Shown here: piece after piece, positions 31,861 to 42,689 of the stretch
Layout of the letters: every line of letters begins with the position of its first letter
How positions within the stretch are numbered: position 1 is the stretch's first letter
The notes under the pieces: generated by a model
Database searches by the model: none
Seen by the model: only the letters and a program-made list of their open reading frames with translations
Told to the model about the DNA's origin: nothing
Position numbers and translations under genes: made by a program
Assembly: GCA_040220415.1 (NCBI GenBank)
Contig: JAVJUV010000102.1
Coordinates: 62,001 to 126,000, forward strand
Origin: JAVJUV01 sp040220415
GTDB taxonomy: Bacteria; Pseudomonadota; Alphaproteobacteria; Rhodobacterales; Rhodobacteraceae
Reading direction: 5' to 3'
DNA length: 64,000 nucleotides

Positions 31861-34560
31861 ATGCTTGGATTCGGAACGATCGCGAAGAAGGTGTTCGGCA
31901 CCACCAACGACCGCAGGGTCAAGGCGACCCAGCCGATGGTGGATCGGATCAACGCCCTGGAGCCGGAATTCGCGGCGCTGTCGGACGAGGGGCTGATTGC
32001 CAAGACGGAAGAGCTGAAAAAGCGGGTGGCCGAGGGCGAGAGCCTGGACGACATCCTGCCGGAAGCCTTCGCCAACTGCCGCGAGGGGGCGAAGCGGGCG
32101 CTGGGTCTGCGGGCCTTCGACGTGCAGCTGATCGGCGGCATCTTCATGCACCAGGGCAACATCGCCGAGATGAAGACGGGCGAGGGCAAGACCCTTGTCG
32201 CGACCTTTCCGGCCTATCTGAACGCGCTGACCGGACGAGGCGTGCATATCGTCACGGTGAACGACTATCTGGTGCGGCGCGACGCCGACTGGATGGGCAA
32301 AGTGTTCGCGCATCTGGGCATGACCACGGGCGCGGTCTATCCGCAGCAGCCCGAGGAAGAGAAGCGCGCGGCCTACCAGGCCGACATCACCTATGCGACG
32401 AACAACGAACTGGGTTTCGACTATCTGCGCGACAACATGAAGTCGAACCTGACCGACATGGCGCAGCGCGGCCATTACTATGCGATCGTCGACGAGGTGG
32501 ACTCGATCCTGATCGACGAGGCGCGGACACCGCTGATCATCTCGGGACCGAGCCAGGACCGGTCGGAACTGTACAAGCTGATCGACGCGATCATACCCGA
32601 GGTGCAGGATGCCCACTTCACGCTGGACGAAAAGACGCGGAACGTCACCTATACCGACGAGGGCAACGAGTTTCTGGAGCAGCGGCTGCACGAGGCTGGC
32701 CTGCTGCCCGAGGATCAGACGCTGTACGATCCGGAATCCACCACCATCGTTCACCACGTGAACCAGGGTCTTCGGGCGCACAAGCTGTTCACGAAGGACA
32801 AGGATTACATCGTGCGCGACGGCGAGGTGATCCTGATCGACGAATTCACCGGCCGGATGATGCCGGGCCGGCGGTTGTCGGACGGTCTGCACCAGGCGAT
32901 CGAGGCCAAGGAGGACGCGACGATCCAGCCCGAGAACGTGACGCTGGCGAGCGTGACGTTCCAGAACTATTTCCGGCTGTACGAGAAGCTGGCGGGGATG
33001 ACCGGCACGGCGGCGACCGAGGCCGAGGAATTCGGTGAGATCTATGGTCTGGGCGTTGTTGAGATTCCGACCAACCGCCCGATTGCGCGCGTGGACGAGG
33101 ACGACCAGATCTATCGCACGGCGCGCGAGAAGTACGAGGGCATCGCCAAGGCGATCAAGGAAGCGCATGCGAAGGGACAGCCGGTTCTGGTCGGCACGAC
33201 GTCGATCGAGCGGTCCGAGTTCCTGTCGGACGTCCTGAAGAAGGAAGGTATCCCGCATAACGTGCTGAACGCACGCCAGCACGAACAGGAAGCGCAGATC
33301 GTCGCCGACGCGGGCAAGCCCGGCGCGGTGACGATCGCGACGAACATGGCCGGCCGAGGCACGGACATCCAGCTTGGCGGCAACGTCGAAATGCGCGTGA
33401 TGGCCGCGCTGGACGAAGACCCCGAGGCCGACCCCGAGACGCTGCGCGCGAAGATCGAGGCGGATCATGCCGACGACAAGGCGAAGGTATTGGCCGCCGG
33501 CGGCCTGTTCGTCCTGGGCACCGAGCGTCACGAGAGCCGCCGCATCGACAACCAGCTGCGCGGCCGGTCCGGCCGCCAGGGCGATCCGGGCCGGTCGGCG
33601 TTCTTCCTGAGCCTGGAAGACGACCTGATGCGGATCTTCGGGTCGGAACGGCTGGACAAGGTTCTGTCGACCCTGGGCATGGCCGAGGGCGAGGCGATCA
33701 AGCACCCGTGGGTCAACAAGTCGCTTGAGCGCGCGCAGGCCAAGGTCGAGGGCCGCAACTTCGACATCCGCAAGCAGTTGCTGAAGCTGGACGACGTGCT
33801 GAACGATCAGCGGAAGGTCATCTTCAGTCAGCGCCGCGAGATCATGGAGGCCGACGAGGTCGAAGAGATCGTGCAGGACATGCGCCACGAGGTGATCGAC
33901 GACCTGGTGGACACCTACATTCCGCCGAAGTCCTATGCCGACCAGTGGGATACCGAAGAGTTGAAGGCCGCGGTCGAGAAGTCGATCGGGATCTCGGTTC
34001 CGGTGGTCGAATGGGGCGACGAAGAAGGCGTCGACGGTCAGGAAATTCGCGAGCGGCTGTACCAGAAGTCCGACGAGTTCATGGACGCCAAGGCGCAGCA
34101 GTTCGGCGTCGAGAACATGCGCTCGATCGAGAAGCAGCTTTTGTTGCAGACCATCGACGCGAAGTGGCGCGAGCATATCCTGACGCTGGAGCACCTGCGT
34201 TCTGTCGTCGGTTTCCGCGCCTATGCCCAGCGTGACCCGGTGAACGAATACAAGACCGAAGGTTTCCAGTTGTTCGAGAGTCTTCTGAACGGGCTGCGCG
34301 GCGAAGTGACCGAGAAACTGGCCCAGATCCGGCCGATGACCGAGGAAGAACAGCAGGCGCTGATGCAGCAGATGCTGGCGCAGCAGAAGCAGGCGGCAGC
34401 GGCCGCAACCCAGGCGAACAAGCTGCCGGCACCCACGGCCGAGGCGCTGGAAGCCGGGTTTGACGAGAACGATCCGTCGACCTGGGGGAACCCGGGACGA
34501 AACGACGCCTGCCCCTGCGGATCGGGCAAGAAGTTCAAGCATTGTCACGGCGCGCTTTGA
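31861..34560 (+). CDS. secA: Preprotein translocase ATPase SecA
   Basis: An 899-residue SecA, the motor of the Sec export pathway at the inner membrane. Walker A MKTGEGKTL, DEAD-type DEVDSILIDEART, the second nucleotide-binding fold (GTTSIERSEFLS, TNMAGRGTDIQLGGN) and the helical wing domain are all present. The C-terminal zinc and SecB-binding tail CPCGSGKKFKHCHGAL is complete. ATG at 31861 begins MLGFGTIAKKVFG; AAGG lies nine bases before it. The open frame extends far upstream but that part is antisense to the parvulin gene. Confidence 0.98.
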   Translation: MLGFGTIAKKVFGTTNDRRVKATQPMVDRINALEPEFAALSDEGLIAKTEELKKRVAEGESLDDILPEAFANCREGAKRALGLRAFDVQLIGGIFMHQGNIAEMKTGEGKTLVATFPAYLNALTGRGVHIVTVNDYLVRRDADWMGKVFAHLGMTTGAVYPQQPEEEKRAAYQADITYATNNELGFDYLRDNMKSNLTDMAQRGHYYAIVDEVDSILIDEARTPLIISGPSQDRSELYKLIDAIIPEVQDAHFTLDEKTRNVTYTDEGNEFLEQRLHEAGLLPEDQTLYDPESTTIVHHVNQGLRAHKLFTKDKDYIVRDGEVILIDEFTGRMMPGRRLSDGLHQAIEAKEDATIQPENVTLASVTFQNYFRLYEKLAGMTGTAATEAEEFGEIYGLGVVEIPTNRPIARVDEDDQIYRTAREKYEGIAKAIKEAHAKGQPVLVGTTSIERSEFLSDVLKKEGIPHNVLNARQHEQEAQIVADAGKPGAVTIATNMAGRGTDIQLGGNVEMRVMAALDEDPEADPETLRAKIEADHADDKAKVLAAGGLFVLGTERHESRRIDNQLRGRSGRQGDPGRSAFFLSLEDDLMRIFGSERLDKVLSTLGMAEGEAIKHPWVNKSLERAQAKVEGRNFDIRKQLLKLDDVLNDQRKVIFSQRREIMEADEVEEIVQDMRHEVIDDLVDTYIPPKSYADQWDTEELKAAVEKSIGISVPVVEWGDEEGVDGQEIRERLYQKSDEFMDAKAQQFGVENMRSIEKQLLLQTIDAKWREHILTLEHLRSVVGFRAYAQRDPVNEYKTEGFQLFESLLNGLRGEVTEKLAQIRPMTEEEQQALMQQMLAQQKQAAAAATQANKLPAPTAEALEAGFDENDPSTWGNPGRNDACPCGSGKKFKHCHGAL

Positions 34561-34575
34561 CGCGCTGTGGCACGC

Positions 34576-34592
34576 CCGACTCACTGAGTCGG
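34576..34592. repeat. Perfect inverted repeat after secA
   Basis: CCGACTCA (34576-34583) and TGAGTCGG (34585-34592) with one base between, 15 bases after the secA stop. As RNA it would form a 6-bp stem with a 5-base loop, but no T-run follows on the plus strand; it could be a weak terminator or a protein-binding site. Confidence 0.4.
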
Positions 34593-34696
34593 AAAATTCC
34601 CTGAGATCCAAGGTTTACGTCTAACAGCGGGCGCAACCGGCGTTATCGTTGTCTTCATGGACCCGCCGTAGAAGAGCGGGCCAAACGGAGGCAGGC

Positions 34697-35674
34697 ATGA
34701 AGTTTCTGGCATCGCTGGGCAGGCGCCGGGCGTTTTCCGCGTTGGTGGCGCTGATGATAGCGCTGGGTGCCGGCTATCTGATGCAGAGCGTCCTTGTGGA
34801 ACAGACTCCGCTTGCGACGGTGGACCGGGCGCCGGACGCGGCGCCGTCGCTGCGTTCTGCCGAACAGCCGCCCAGCCTGCCGACACCGCCCGCGGCGACC
34901 CTTGTGCCGCTGACGCCGCCACCGGTGATGCCCGACCGTGTCGAAAAGCCCGAACCGGTCGTGCCCGAGGCGCAGGACGACGCACGGTTGAGCCCCTTCG
35001 GCTTCGATTGCGCGCCGGAACTTGTCTTGAAGGCGCGTGACGCTGCCATGATCGAGGCGCGGCTATTCGCGCCCTGCGATCCCGGCCGCCGGGTGACGTT
35101 TCGGCACGGGCCGCTGGAGATCGACCTGACAAGCGATTCCTTCGGACGCGCGTCGGCGGTACTGCCCGCGCTGGAGGAGGAGGCCGAGGTTGACGCGGTT
35201 CTTGCGGGACAGACCGTTCGGGCGAGCGCAGAGGTGCCGGATGCGCGCGCCTTCTCGCGGGTTATCCTGATCTGGGAAGGTGCGCAGGTCTTCCGGATGA
35301 ACGCCTATGAACTTGGCGCATCCCGTGGCGAAAGCGGGCACATCCGGGCAGGATCGCCGAAGACGCCGGCACGGGCGATGCGCGGAACCGGTGGCTTTCT
35401 GGCGATGTCGGGCGACGGAACGGGGCGATTGGCCGAGGTTTATACCTTCCCGACCGGATACTCGCCCTTGCGCGGTGTCGTGGAGCTGATCGTCGAGGCC
35501 GATGTCACCAGCGAAACCTGCGGAAAGATGGCGCGCGCGACGGCTTTGCAATCCAGCCCGCTGGGCGGTGTCACCGAAACCGACGTCCGGGTCACACTTC
35601 CGGGTTGCGAGCGGGTTGGTGACGTACTGGAGTTGAAAAACCTTTTGCAGGACATGAGACTGGCCGGGCGTTAA
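34697..35674 (+). CDS. Membrane-anchored or exported protein of unknown function
   Basis: A 325-residue protein I do not recognise. An N-terminal hydrophobic segment (about 12-31) is followed by a Pro/Ala-rich linker (about 40-95) and a predicted beta-rich domain with four cysteines (FDCAPELV, FAPCDPGR, SETCGKM, LPGCERV), likely two periplasmic disulphides. The segment RHGPLEIDLTSDSFG and EVYTFP recur in similar Rhodobacterales proteins as I remember them, but function is unknown. ATG at 34697 has GGAG 7 bases upstream. 19 bp separate it from the OmpA-fusion gene, so the two probably form an operon. Confidence 0.75.
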   Translation: MKFLASLGRRRAFSALVALMIALGAGYLMQSVLVEQTPLATVDRAPDAAPSLRSAEQPPSLPTPPAATLVPLTPPPVMPDRVEKPEPVVPEAQDDARLSPFGFDCAPELVLKARDAAMIEARLFAPCDPGRRVTFRHGPLEIDLTSDSFGRASAVLPALEEEAEVDAVLAGQTVRASAEVPDARAFSRVILIWEGAQVFRMNAYELGASRGESGHIRAGSPKTPARAMRGTGGFLAMSGDGTGRLAEVYTFPTGYSPLRGVVELIVEADVTSETCGKMARATALQSSPLGGVTETDVRVTLPGCERVGDVLELKNLLQDMRLAGR

Positions 35675-35693
35675 CGGGAACGTCAGGCTGCCG

Positions 35694-37205
35694 ATGATCC
35701 ACCGCATTTCCGCTCTGGCGGTTGCCGCCCTGTTGCCCGCCGCCGTCTGGGCGGACGGACCCGTCGTGCTGACCACGCTGGACGGATCGTACCAGGTGGT
35801 GGGCGAACTGGTTTCCTTTGACGGCGAGTATTTCCGGGTCGAGACCGAGCATGGCGCGTTGACTCTGGATCGGGGGGACGTCGTGTGTGAAGGCGCGGGT
35901 TGTCCGGATGCCGAGGCGATGGTTGCCCATGCCTCGGTCGGCGGACCCGAGGACATGATCCATCGGCTGATGCCGCCGCTTCTGGAAAGCTTTGCGGCGC
36001 GCGAGGGGCTGAGTTACCGGCGAATATTCACCAGCGACGACGCGGTGACCTGGGAGCTGGCCGATCCAAAGACGGATACGCTGCGCGCCCGGATCGAAGG
36101 CTGGGTCGCGCCCGAGGAAGAGGTGCTGACGCAGGTGGTATCCCGCGCGGCGTTGTTGTCGATCGGGCGCAGGGATGGCGGCGCGAGGGTGGATCAGGAC
36201 GTGATCGCGCTGGATGCGCTGGTGCCCATCGTGTCGGTGGACAATCCGCGTGCGGCGATCACCCTGGATCAGTTCCGCGCGCTGCTGACGGGCGGCATCG
36301 ACAATTGGTCCGAACTGGGCGGTCCTGATTTGCCGGTGAATCTTCACCTGCCCGAGGGGCGGGACACGACGCGGGCGCTGGCGCGGGTGTTTCCGGGCCT
36401 GCGCGCGACGGCGGACGCCGTGCGGCATTCGGACACCAAGGCGCTGGCGGCATCGGTGGCCGGCGATCCCGCCGCGCTGGGCCTGGTGCCGCTTTCGCGG
36501 ATCGGAAACACGGTGCCGCTGGTCATCAGCGGTGCCTGCGGGCTGTCCAGCCCGGCGACGCGGGCGACGGTGAAGTCCGAGGATTATCCGCTGACGCAGC
36601 CGTTGTTCCTGCATCGGAACGGCGCCCGTCAGCCCCGGATCATCAGGGATTTCATCGCCTTCGCGCGGTCTTACGAAGCGCAGCCGGTAATTCGGGCGGC
36701 GGGGTTCGTGGACCAGGGAATCGGGCGCATTGCCTTCGACAGACAGGGCGACTGGCTGGCGAACGCGGTGCTGACGGCCGGGGACGACGGCGCGCGGCTG
36801 CAGGAGGTGCAGCGCATGATCGCGGCGCTGATGGAGGGCGAGCGGCTGACGCTGACGTTCCGGTTCCGGGACGGATCGAGCGAGCTGGACCCGCAATCGG
36901 CGTCGAACATCCGGCGTCTTTCCGACGCCATCGGGCGCGGCGATTTCGACGCCAGCGAGCTGGTGTTTGTCGGGTTCACGGACGGCGAGGGGCCGGAGGA
37001 CGGGAACCTGAGGCTGTCCGAGCGGCGCGCGAGGTCGGTCAGGAACGCCATCGGCGCATTCGCCGGTGATGCCCCGGTTTCGCTGACCGTGGATGCCTTC
37101 GGAGAGATCCTGCCCATGGCCTGCGACGACACGGCCTGGGGTCGGCAGGTGAACCGGCGGGTCGAGGTCTGGTTGCGCAAGCCGGCGGTTCAGGTCGACA
37201 GATAG
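35694..37205 (+). CDS. Phosphate-binding-protein-like domain fused to OmpA domain
   Basis: A 503-residue exported protein: signal peptide ending AAVWA, a PstS-like solute-binding domain (about 90-345), and a C-terminal OmpA/MotB peptidoglycan-binding domain (about 385-497). The OmpA part shows FRDGSSELDPQSASNIRRL, VGFTDGEG and LSERRARSVRNAI, including the Asp/Arg pair that binds diaminopimelate. The combination suggests a ligand sensor or collector tied to the cell wall. No phosphate ABC genes are nearby. Its 3' end overlaps the convergent radC by 16 bp. Confidence 0.85.
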   Translation: MIHRISALAVAALLPAAVWADGPVVLTTLDGSYQVVGELVSFDGEYFRVETEHGALTLDRGDVVCEGAGCPDAEAMVAHASVGGPEDMIHRLMPPLLESFAAREGLSYRRIFTSDDAVTWELADPKTDTLRARIEGWVAPEEEVLTQVVSRAALLSIGRRDGGARVDQDVIALDALVPIVSVDNPRAAITLDQFRALLTGGIDNWSELGGPDLPVNLHLPEGRDTTRALARVFPGLRATADAVRHSDTKALAASVAGDPAALGLVPLSRIGNTVPLVISGACGLSSPATRATVKSEDYPLTQPLFLHRNGARQPRIIRDFIAFARSYEAQPVIRAAGFVDQGIGRIAFDRQGDWLANAVLTAGDDGARLQEVQRMIAALMEGERLTLTFRFRDGSSELDPQSASNIRRLSDAIGRGDFDASELVFVGFTDGEGPEDGNLRLSERRARSVRNAIGAFAGDAPVSLTVDAFGEILPMACDDTAWGRQVNRRVEVWLRKPAVQVDR

Positions 37206-37954
37206 CCTGCCGACCGGAACGAGAACTCGGTCGATTTGCCGATGATCAGGTGATCGTGAACGGTGATCGACAGGGCCTCGGCCGCGGTTTCGATGAGGCG
37301 GGTCATGGCCAGATCGCTGTCCGATGGCGTGGGATCGCCGGACGGATGGTTGTGAACCAGGATCAGCGCCGAGGCGTTGAGTTCGAGCGCCCGCTTGACC
37401 ACTTCGCGCGGATAGACGGGAACGTGGTCGACGGTGCCTTTCGCCTGCTCTTCGTCCGCGATCAGGACATTCTTGCGATCCAGGAACAGGATGCGGAACT
37501 GTTCGGTCGCGCGGTGGGACATGGAGGTGTGGCAGTAATCGAGAAGCGCGGCCCAACTGGAGATGACCTGCTGTTTCAGGACGCGCGCGCGTGACAGGCG
37601 GTGGGCGGCGGCCTCGATGATCTTGAGGTCGACGGCCACCACGTCGCCGACGCCGCGAACCTCTGTCAGACGTTCGACCGGGGCCGAGAGGACGCGATTG
37701 AAATCGCCGAAAGCCTGCAGCAGCCGGTGCGCGACGGGTTTCACGTCGCACCGGGGAAGCGAACGGAAGAGGATCAGTTCCAGCAATTCGTAATCGGGCA
37801 TCGCGCCCGCGCCGCCGACGAGGAACCGTTCGCGCAGGCGTCTGCGGTGATCCCTGATATAGGATGGCATCGTGCCCCGGGCGCCGGTCAGGATAAGTTC
37901 CTGGCCTTCGAAGAGGGGAAGGGACGGTTCATCAAAGCTTCCAGGATCTGGCAT
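37190..37954 (-). CDS. radC: RadC/JAB1-MPN family protein
   Basis: A 254-residue RadC: N-terminal helix-hairpin-helix part (LTEVRGVGDVVAVDLK) and a JAMM metalloprotease-like domain with the zinc motif VHNHPSGDPTPSDSD (His-x-His and Asp). Despite its name, a role in DNA repair has not held up; the biochemical function remains unclear. ATG at 37954. Confidence 0.94.
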   Translation of the reverse strand: MPDPGSFDEPSLPLFEGQELILTGARGTMPSYIRDHRRRLRERFLVGGAGAMPDYELLELILFRSLPRCDVKPVAHRLLQAFGDFNRVLSAPVERLTEVRGVGDVVAVDLKIIEAAAHRLSRARVLKQQVISSWAALLDYCHTSMSHRATEQFRILFLDRKNVLIADEEQAKGTVDHVPVYPREVVKRALELNASALILVHNHPSGDPTPSDSDLAMTRLIETAAEALSITVHDHLIIGKSTEFSFRSAGYLST

Positions 37955-37990
37955 GGGCCGGATGCTGGACGAATCCTGGTGAATTTGACG

Positions 37991-38581
37991 TTAACGCGGG
38001 GCGGTGGTTCCGAAGCGGATCTGCACGGACCGGGCGCCCGGGAAGACCTGGGCGCAAAGCTGCGCCGGAACGTCGTAGGTATTGCCCGAGAGATCGCCGG
38101 ACCAGACCTGGACGACCTTCGGGTCGGCGCGGCGGGTGTCCACCAGTTCGCCCGTGACCAGCGCGACGTGATTTAGCCCCTTGGCCGGTGCGGACGGGAC
38201 GAAATAGGTCAGCATTCTGCCCTTGCGATAAAGGCGCGTGGCGACATGCTGGGCGCCCTCTTTTCCGGTGTCGCCGAACAGGGCCCGGCAGGCGTCCAGC
38301 GTTCGACAGTCGAATTCCGTTTCCGTCGCCTTGACGGACGGGCGCGAAACCGAAGCCGCCCTGGGTTCGGGGGCGGGATCATCGGCGGCGATCTCGGAGA
38401 GCAGATGATAGGCGTCGGAGATCCGGGCGAATTCGTCGGGCGTGCCCTTGCCGTGGTCGGGATGCCTTTCGAATGCAAGAAGCCGGAAGGCCTTGCGCAC
38501 TTCGGATTTCGTGGGACTGCCGGCCATTCCGAGAATGGCAAGGGCCTGGCTTCGTGCGGCTACGCGTTCGATGGGGGACAT
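37991..38581 (-). CDS. Small J-domain protein
   Basis: A 196-residue protein with an N-terminal J domain (about 10-70) including the HPD tripeptide in FERHPDHGKG. The central and C-terminal parts (from about 95) have no cysteine-rich zinc domain and look like a separate beta-rich module. J domains stimulate DnaK ATPase; here the DnaK gene is 3.4 kb upstream on the same strand. Start ATG 38581 is chosen over GTG at 38596; neither has a strong ribosome site. Confidence 0.82.
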   Translation of the reverse strand: MSPIERVAARSQALAILGMAGSPTKSEVRKAFRLLAFERHPDHGKGTPDEFARISDAYHLLSEIAADDPAPEPRAASVSRPSVKATETEFDCRTLDACRALFGDTGKEGAQHVATRLYRKGRMLTYFVPSAPAKGLNHVALVTGELVDTRRADPKVVQVWSGDLSGNTYDVPAQLCAQVFPGARSVQIRFGTTAPR

Positions 38582-38700
38582 ACCGGTACTCGTCACTGGG
38601 GCGCGCGGAACAATGCGCCGAACTTGTTACTGACGAACTTTCTACACGTTCCTGCCGCATTTCCCAAGAAATGAGGTTGGAATTGGGCGGATTAGACTAA

Positions 38701-38729
38701 GGGCCGAACACGGTGTCCCGGTTCGGCCC
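38701..38729 (-). terminator. Terminator of dnaKJ
   Basis: GGGCCGAAC (38701-38709) pairs with GTTCGGCCC (38721-38729), an 11-base loop between. On the minus strand it starts 27 bases after the dnaJ stop and is followed by TTAGTCT; on the plus strand CATTGTTT follows, so it may act both ways. Confidence 0.65.
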
Positions 38730-38755
38730 CCATTGTTTCGCGATTGCGCGTGGTG

Positions 38756-39901
38756 TCAGCTTTTCATGCTGTCCCAGAAGGATTTGACCTTATTGAAAAA
38801 GCCCGACGATTCCGGGTTGTTCTCTTCCGAGAGCTTTTCGAACTCGTGCAAAAGCTCTTTCTGCCTGCTTGTCAGATTCACCGGCGTCTCGACGGCCAGC
38901 TCGATCATCATGTCGCCGCTGCCGCCGCCGCGGAGGGCGGGCATGCCCTTTCCGCGCAGGCGCATCTGGCGGCCCGACTGGCTGCCGGCCGGAATCTTGA
39001 CCCGGCTGCGGCCGCCGTCGATGGTCGGCACTTCGATATCGCCGCCCAGCGCGGCCGAGGCCATCGACACCGGGACGCGGCAATAGAGGTTCACGCCGTC
39101 ACGCTGAAACAGCGGGTGTTCGGCGACCTCGATGAAAATGTAGAGATCGCCGGGCGGTCCGCCGCGCAACCCGGCCTCGCCCTCGCCCGCCAGGCGGATG
39201 CGGGTGCCGGTCTCGACGCCGGCGGGAATGTTCACGCTGAGCGAGCGGTCCTTCTCGACCCGGCCCGCGCCGCCGCACTTGGTGCAGGGGTTCTTGATGA
39301 TCTGGCCCATGCCCGAGCAGGTCGGACAGGTGCGCTCGACGGTGAAGAAACCCTGCTGGGCGCGGACCTTGCCCATGCCGGAGCACGTCGGACAGGGCTG
39401 CGGTTCCGCCCCGCCCTCGGCGCCGGAGCCACTGCACTTGTCGCACTGGACGGCGGTAGGCACCTGGATGGATTTCTGAAGCCCGACATGGGCATCTTCG
39501 AGCGAAATGCGCAGGTTGTAACGCAGGTCGGAGCCGCGAACGGCCCTTTGACCGCCACCCGGACCACGGCGGCCCATGATGTCGCCGAAGAGATCGTCGA
39601 AGACATCCGAAAAGGCGGACGCGAAATCGCCGCCGCCATAGGCAGCGCCGCCGCGTCCACCGCCGCCCATGCCGCCGTCGAAGGCTGCGTGGCCGAAACG
39701 GTCGTAGGCCGCCTTCTTGTCGGCGTCCTTCAGAACCTCGTAGGCCTCGTTCACTTCCTTGAACTGGCTTTCGGAATCAGGGTTTCCGTTGTTGCGGTCG
39801 GGATGAAGCTCTTTCGCCTTGGAGCGATAGGCTTTCTTTATCTCTTCGGCGGATGCGCCTTTCGAGACTCCCAGAACCTCGTAGTAGTCGCGCTTTGCCA
39901 T
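38756..39901 (-). CDS. dnaJ: Chaperone DnaJ
   Basis: A 381-residue type I Hsp40: J domain (1-70, with HPD in ELHPDRNNG), Gly-rich region (about 75-105), zinc domain with four CxxCxGxG repeats (CDKCSGSGAEGG, CPTCSGMGKV, CPTCSGMGQI, CTKCGGAGRV) and C-terminal substrate domain. It works with DnaK in protein folding and heat-shock control. Separated from dnaK by 76 bp with a strong hairpin; probably co-transcribed from the dnaK heat-shock promoter. Confidence 0.98.
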   Translation of the reverse strand: MAKRDYYEVLGVSKGASAEEIKKAYRSKAKELHPDRNNGNPDSESQFKEVNEAYEVLKDADKKAAYDRFGHAAFDGGMGGGGRGGAAYGGGDFASAFSDVFDDLFGDIMGRRGPGGGQRAVRGSDLRYNLRISLEDAHVGLQKSIQVPTAVQCDKCSGSGAEGGAEPQPCPTCSGMGKVRAQQGFFTVERTCPTCSGMGQIIKNPCTKCGGAGRVEKDRSLSVNIPAGVETGTRIRLAGEGEAGLRGGPPGDLYIFIEVAEHPLFQRDGVNLYCRVPVSMASAALGGDIEVPTIDGGRSRVKIPAGSQSGRQMRLRGKGMPALRGGGSGDMMIELAVETPVNLTSRQKELLHEFEKLSEENNPESSGFFNKVKSFWDSMKS

Positions 39902-39920
39902 CTGGTCTCGATCCTTTTGG

Positions 39921-39968
39921 AACGCGAAGGCCGGCCCGAACGGGTCAGGCCGGCCCGCCGTTCGCGTT
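39921..39968 (-). other. Hairpin between dnaK and dnaJ
   Basis: Outer arms AACGCGAA (39921-39928) and TTCGCGTT (39961-39968), inner arms GGCCGGCC (39929-39936 and 39948-39955). No T-run follows on the minus strand, so it is more likely an mRNA-processing or stability element that lowers dnaJ relative to dnaK than a terminator. Confidence 0.5.
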
Positions 39969-39977
39969 CACTTGCGC

Positions 39978-41894
<1,917 letters not shown>

Positions 41895-42005
41895 GCTCTT
41901 TCCTCTCTTTCGGCGATGTTCGGGACGGCGGCCCATTCCGGCGCCTGCGTCCCATCCCAAGGAACTTGTGACACCCTTATCGTGGGCGATCACGGCTTCG
42001 TGGGG

Positions 42006-42035
42006 TATATAAGGAGGGGGTTTGGGGCCTGCAAG
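42006..42035 (-). promoter_or_regulatory. Heat-shock (RpoH-type) promoter of dnaK
   Basis: Minus strand: CTTG (42035-42032), a 17-base spacer rich in C, then CCTTATATA. Fits the sigma-32 pattern and matches the hslO promoter at 4623-4653 to within one base of spacing. It lies 112 bp before the dnaK ATG and 43 bp upstream of the divergent alkB start. Confidence 0.65.
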
Positions 42036-42077
42036 CGTCGTGAGCAACTGAAAAGACTCAAAAACCGGGTGTTTTGG

Positions 42078-42689
42078 ATGATCAAGGGAGAGCCTTTGGA
42101 TTTGAATGGAGTGAAGGTCTGGCAGAGCCGGCTTGACCGCGCCGACCAGGCGGCCCTGGTGGACGACCTGCGGTCACTGGCGAATGAAGCGCCGTTCCGG
42201 CGATACGAGACGCCGGGCGGCCGACGGATGAGCGTGCGCATGACCGCCGCCGGAGACCTGGGCTGGATCACCGATCGGACGGGATACCGGTACGATCCGG
42301 CACAACCGGACGGACGCGCGTGGCCCGACATGCCCGAAAGCGTTCTGGCGGTCTGGCGGGCGGTCTCGGGCGTGTCGCGCCTGCCGGATTCGTGCCTGGT
42401 GAACTACTACGGCGAGGGTGCGCGGATGGGGATGCACCAGGACCGCGACGAGGCCGAGACGGACTGGCCGGTGGTGTCGATCTCGCTTGGCGACGAGGCG
42501 CTGTTCCGGGTCGGCGGCGTGACGCGGGGCGGGCCGACGAAAAGTGTCTGGCTGAAGTCGGGAGACGTTGCCGTGCTGAGCGGCGCGGCCCGACTGGCCT
42601 ATCACGGAATCGACCGGCTTCGCTTCGGATCGTCCGACCTGCTGCCCGACGGCGGGCGAATCAACGTTACCTTGCGGGTGGCTGGATAG
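42078..42689 (+). CDS. alkB: AlkB-family 2-oxoglutarate/Fe(II) dioxygenase
   Basis: A 203-residue DNA/RNA alkylation-repair dioxygenase. The iron site is His-x-Asp in MGMHQDRDE plus His in LAYHGIDRL, and the 2-oxoglutarate pair lies in RINVTLR (RxNxTxR). The start is uncertain: ATG 42078 lacks a Shine-Dalgarno site, while a TTG at 42096 follows AAGGGAG by five bases and would shorten the protein by six residues. Ends 23 bp inside the convergent SH3 gene. Confidence 0.92.
   Translation: MIKGEPLDLNGVKVWQSRLDRADQAALVDDLRSLANEAPFRRYETPGGRRMSVRMTAAGDLGWITDRTGYRYDPAQPDGRAWPDMPESVLAVWRAVSGVSRLPDSCLVNYYGEGARMGMHQDRDEAETDWPVVSISLGDEALFRVGGVTRGGPTKSVWLKSGDVAVLSGAARLAYHGIDRLRFGSSDLLPDGGRINVTLRVAG

Noticed and set aside
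31834..34611. Very long open frame on the minus strand, about 925 codons
   Set aside because: It is antisense to secA; G+C-rich third positions keep the opposite frame open. Composition is Arg/His/Leu-rich with no domain.
35592..37751. Minus-strand frame of about 719 codons
   Set aside because: Antisense to the OmpA-fusion gene and out of frame with radC; no domain.
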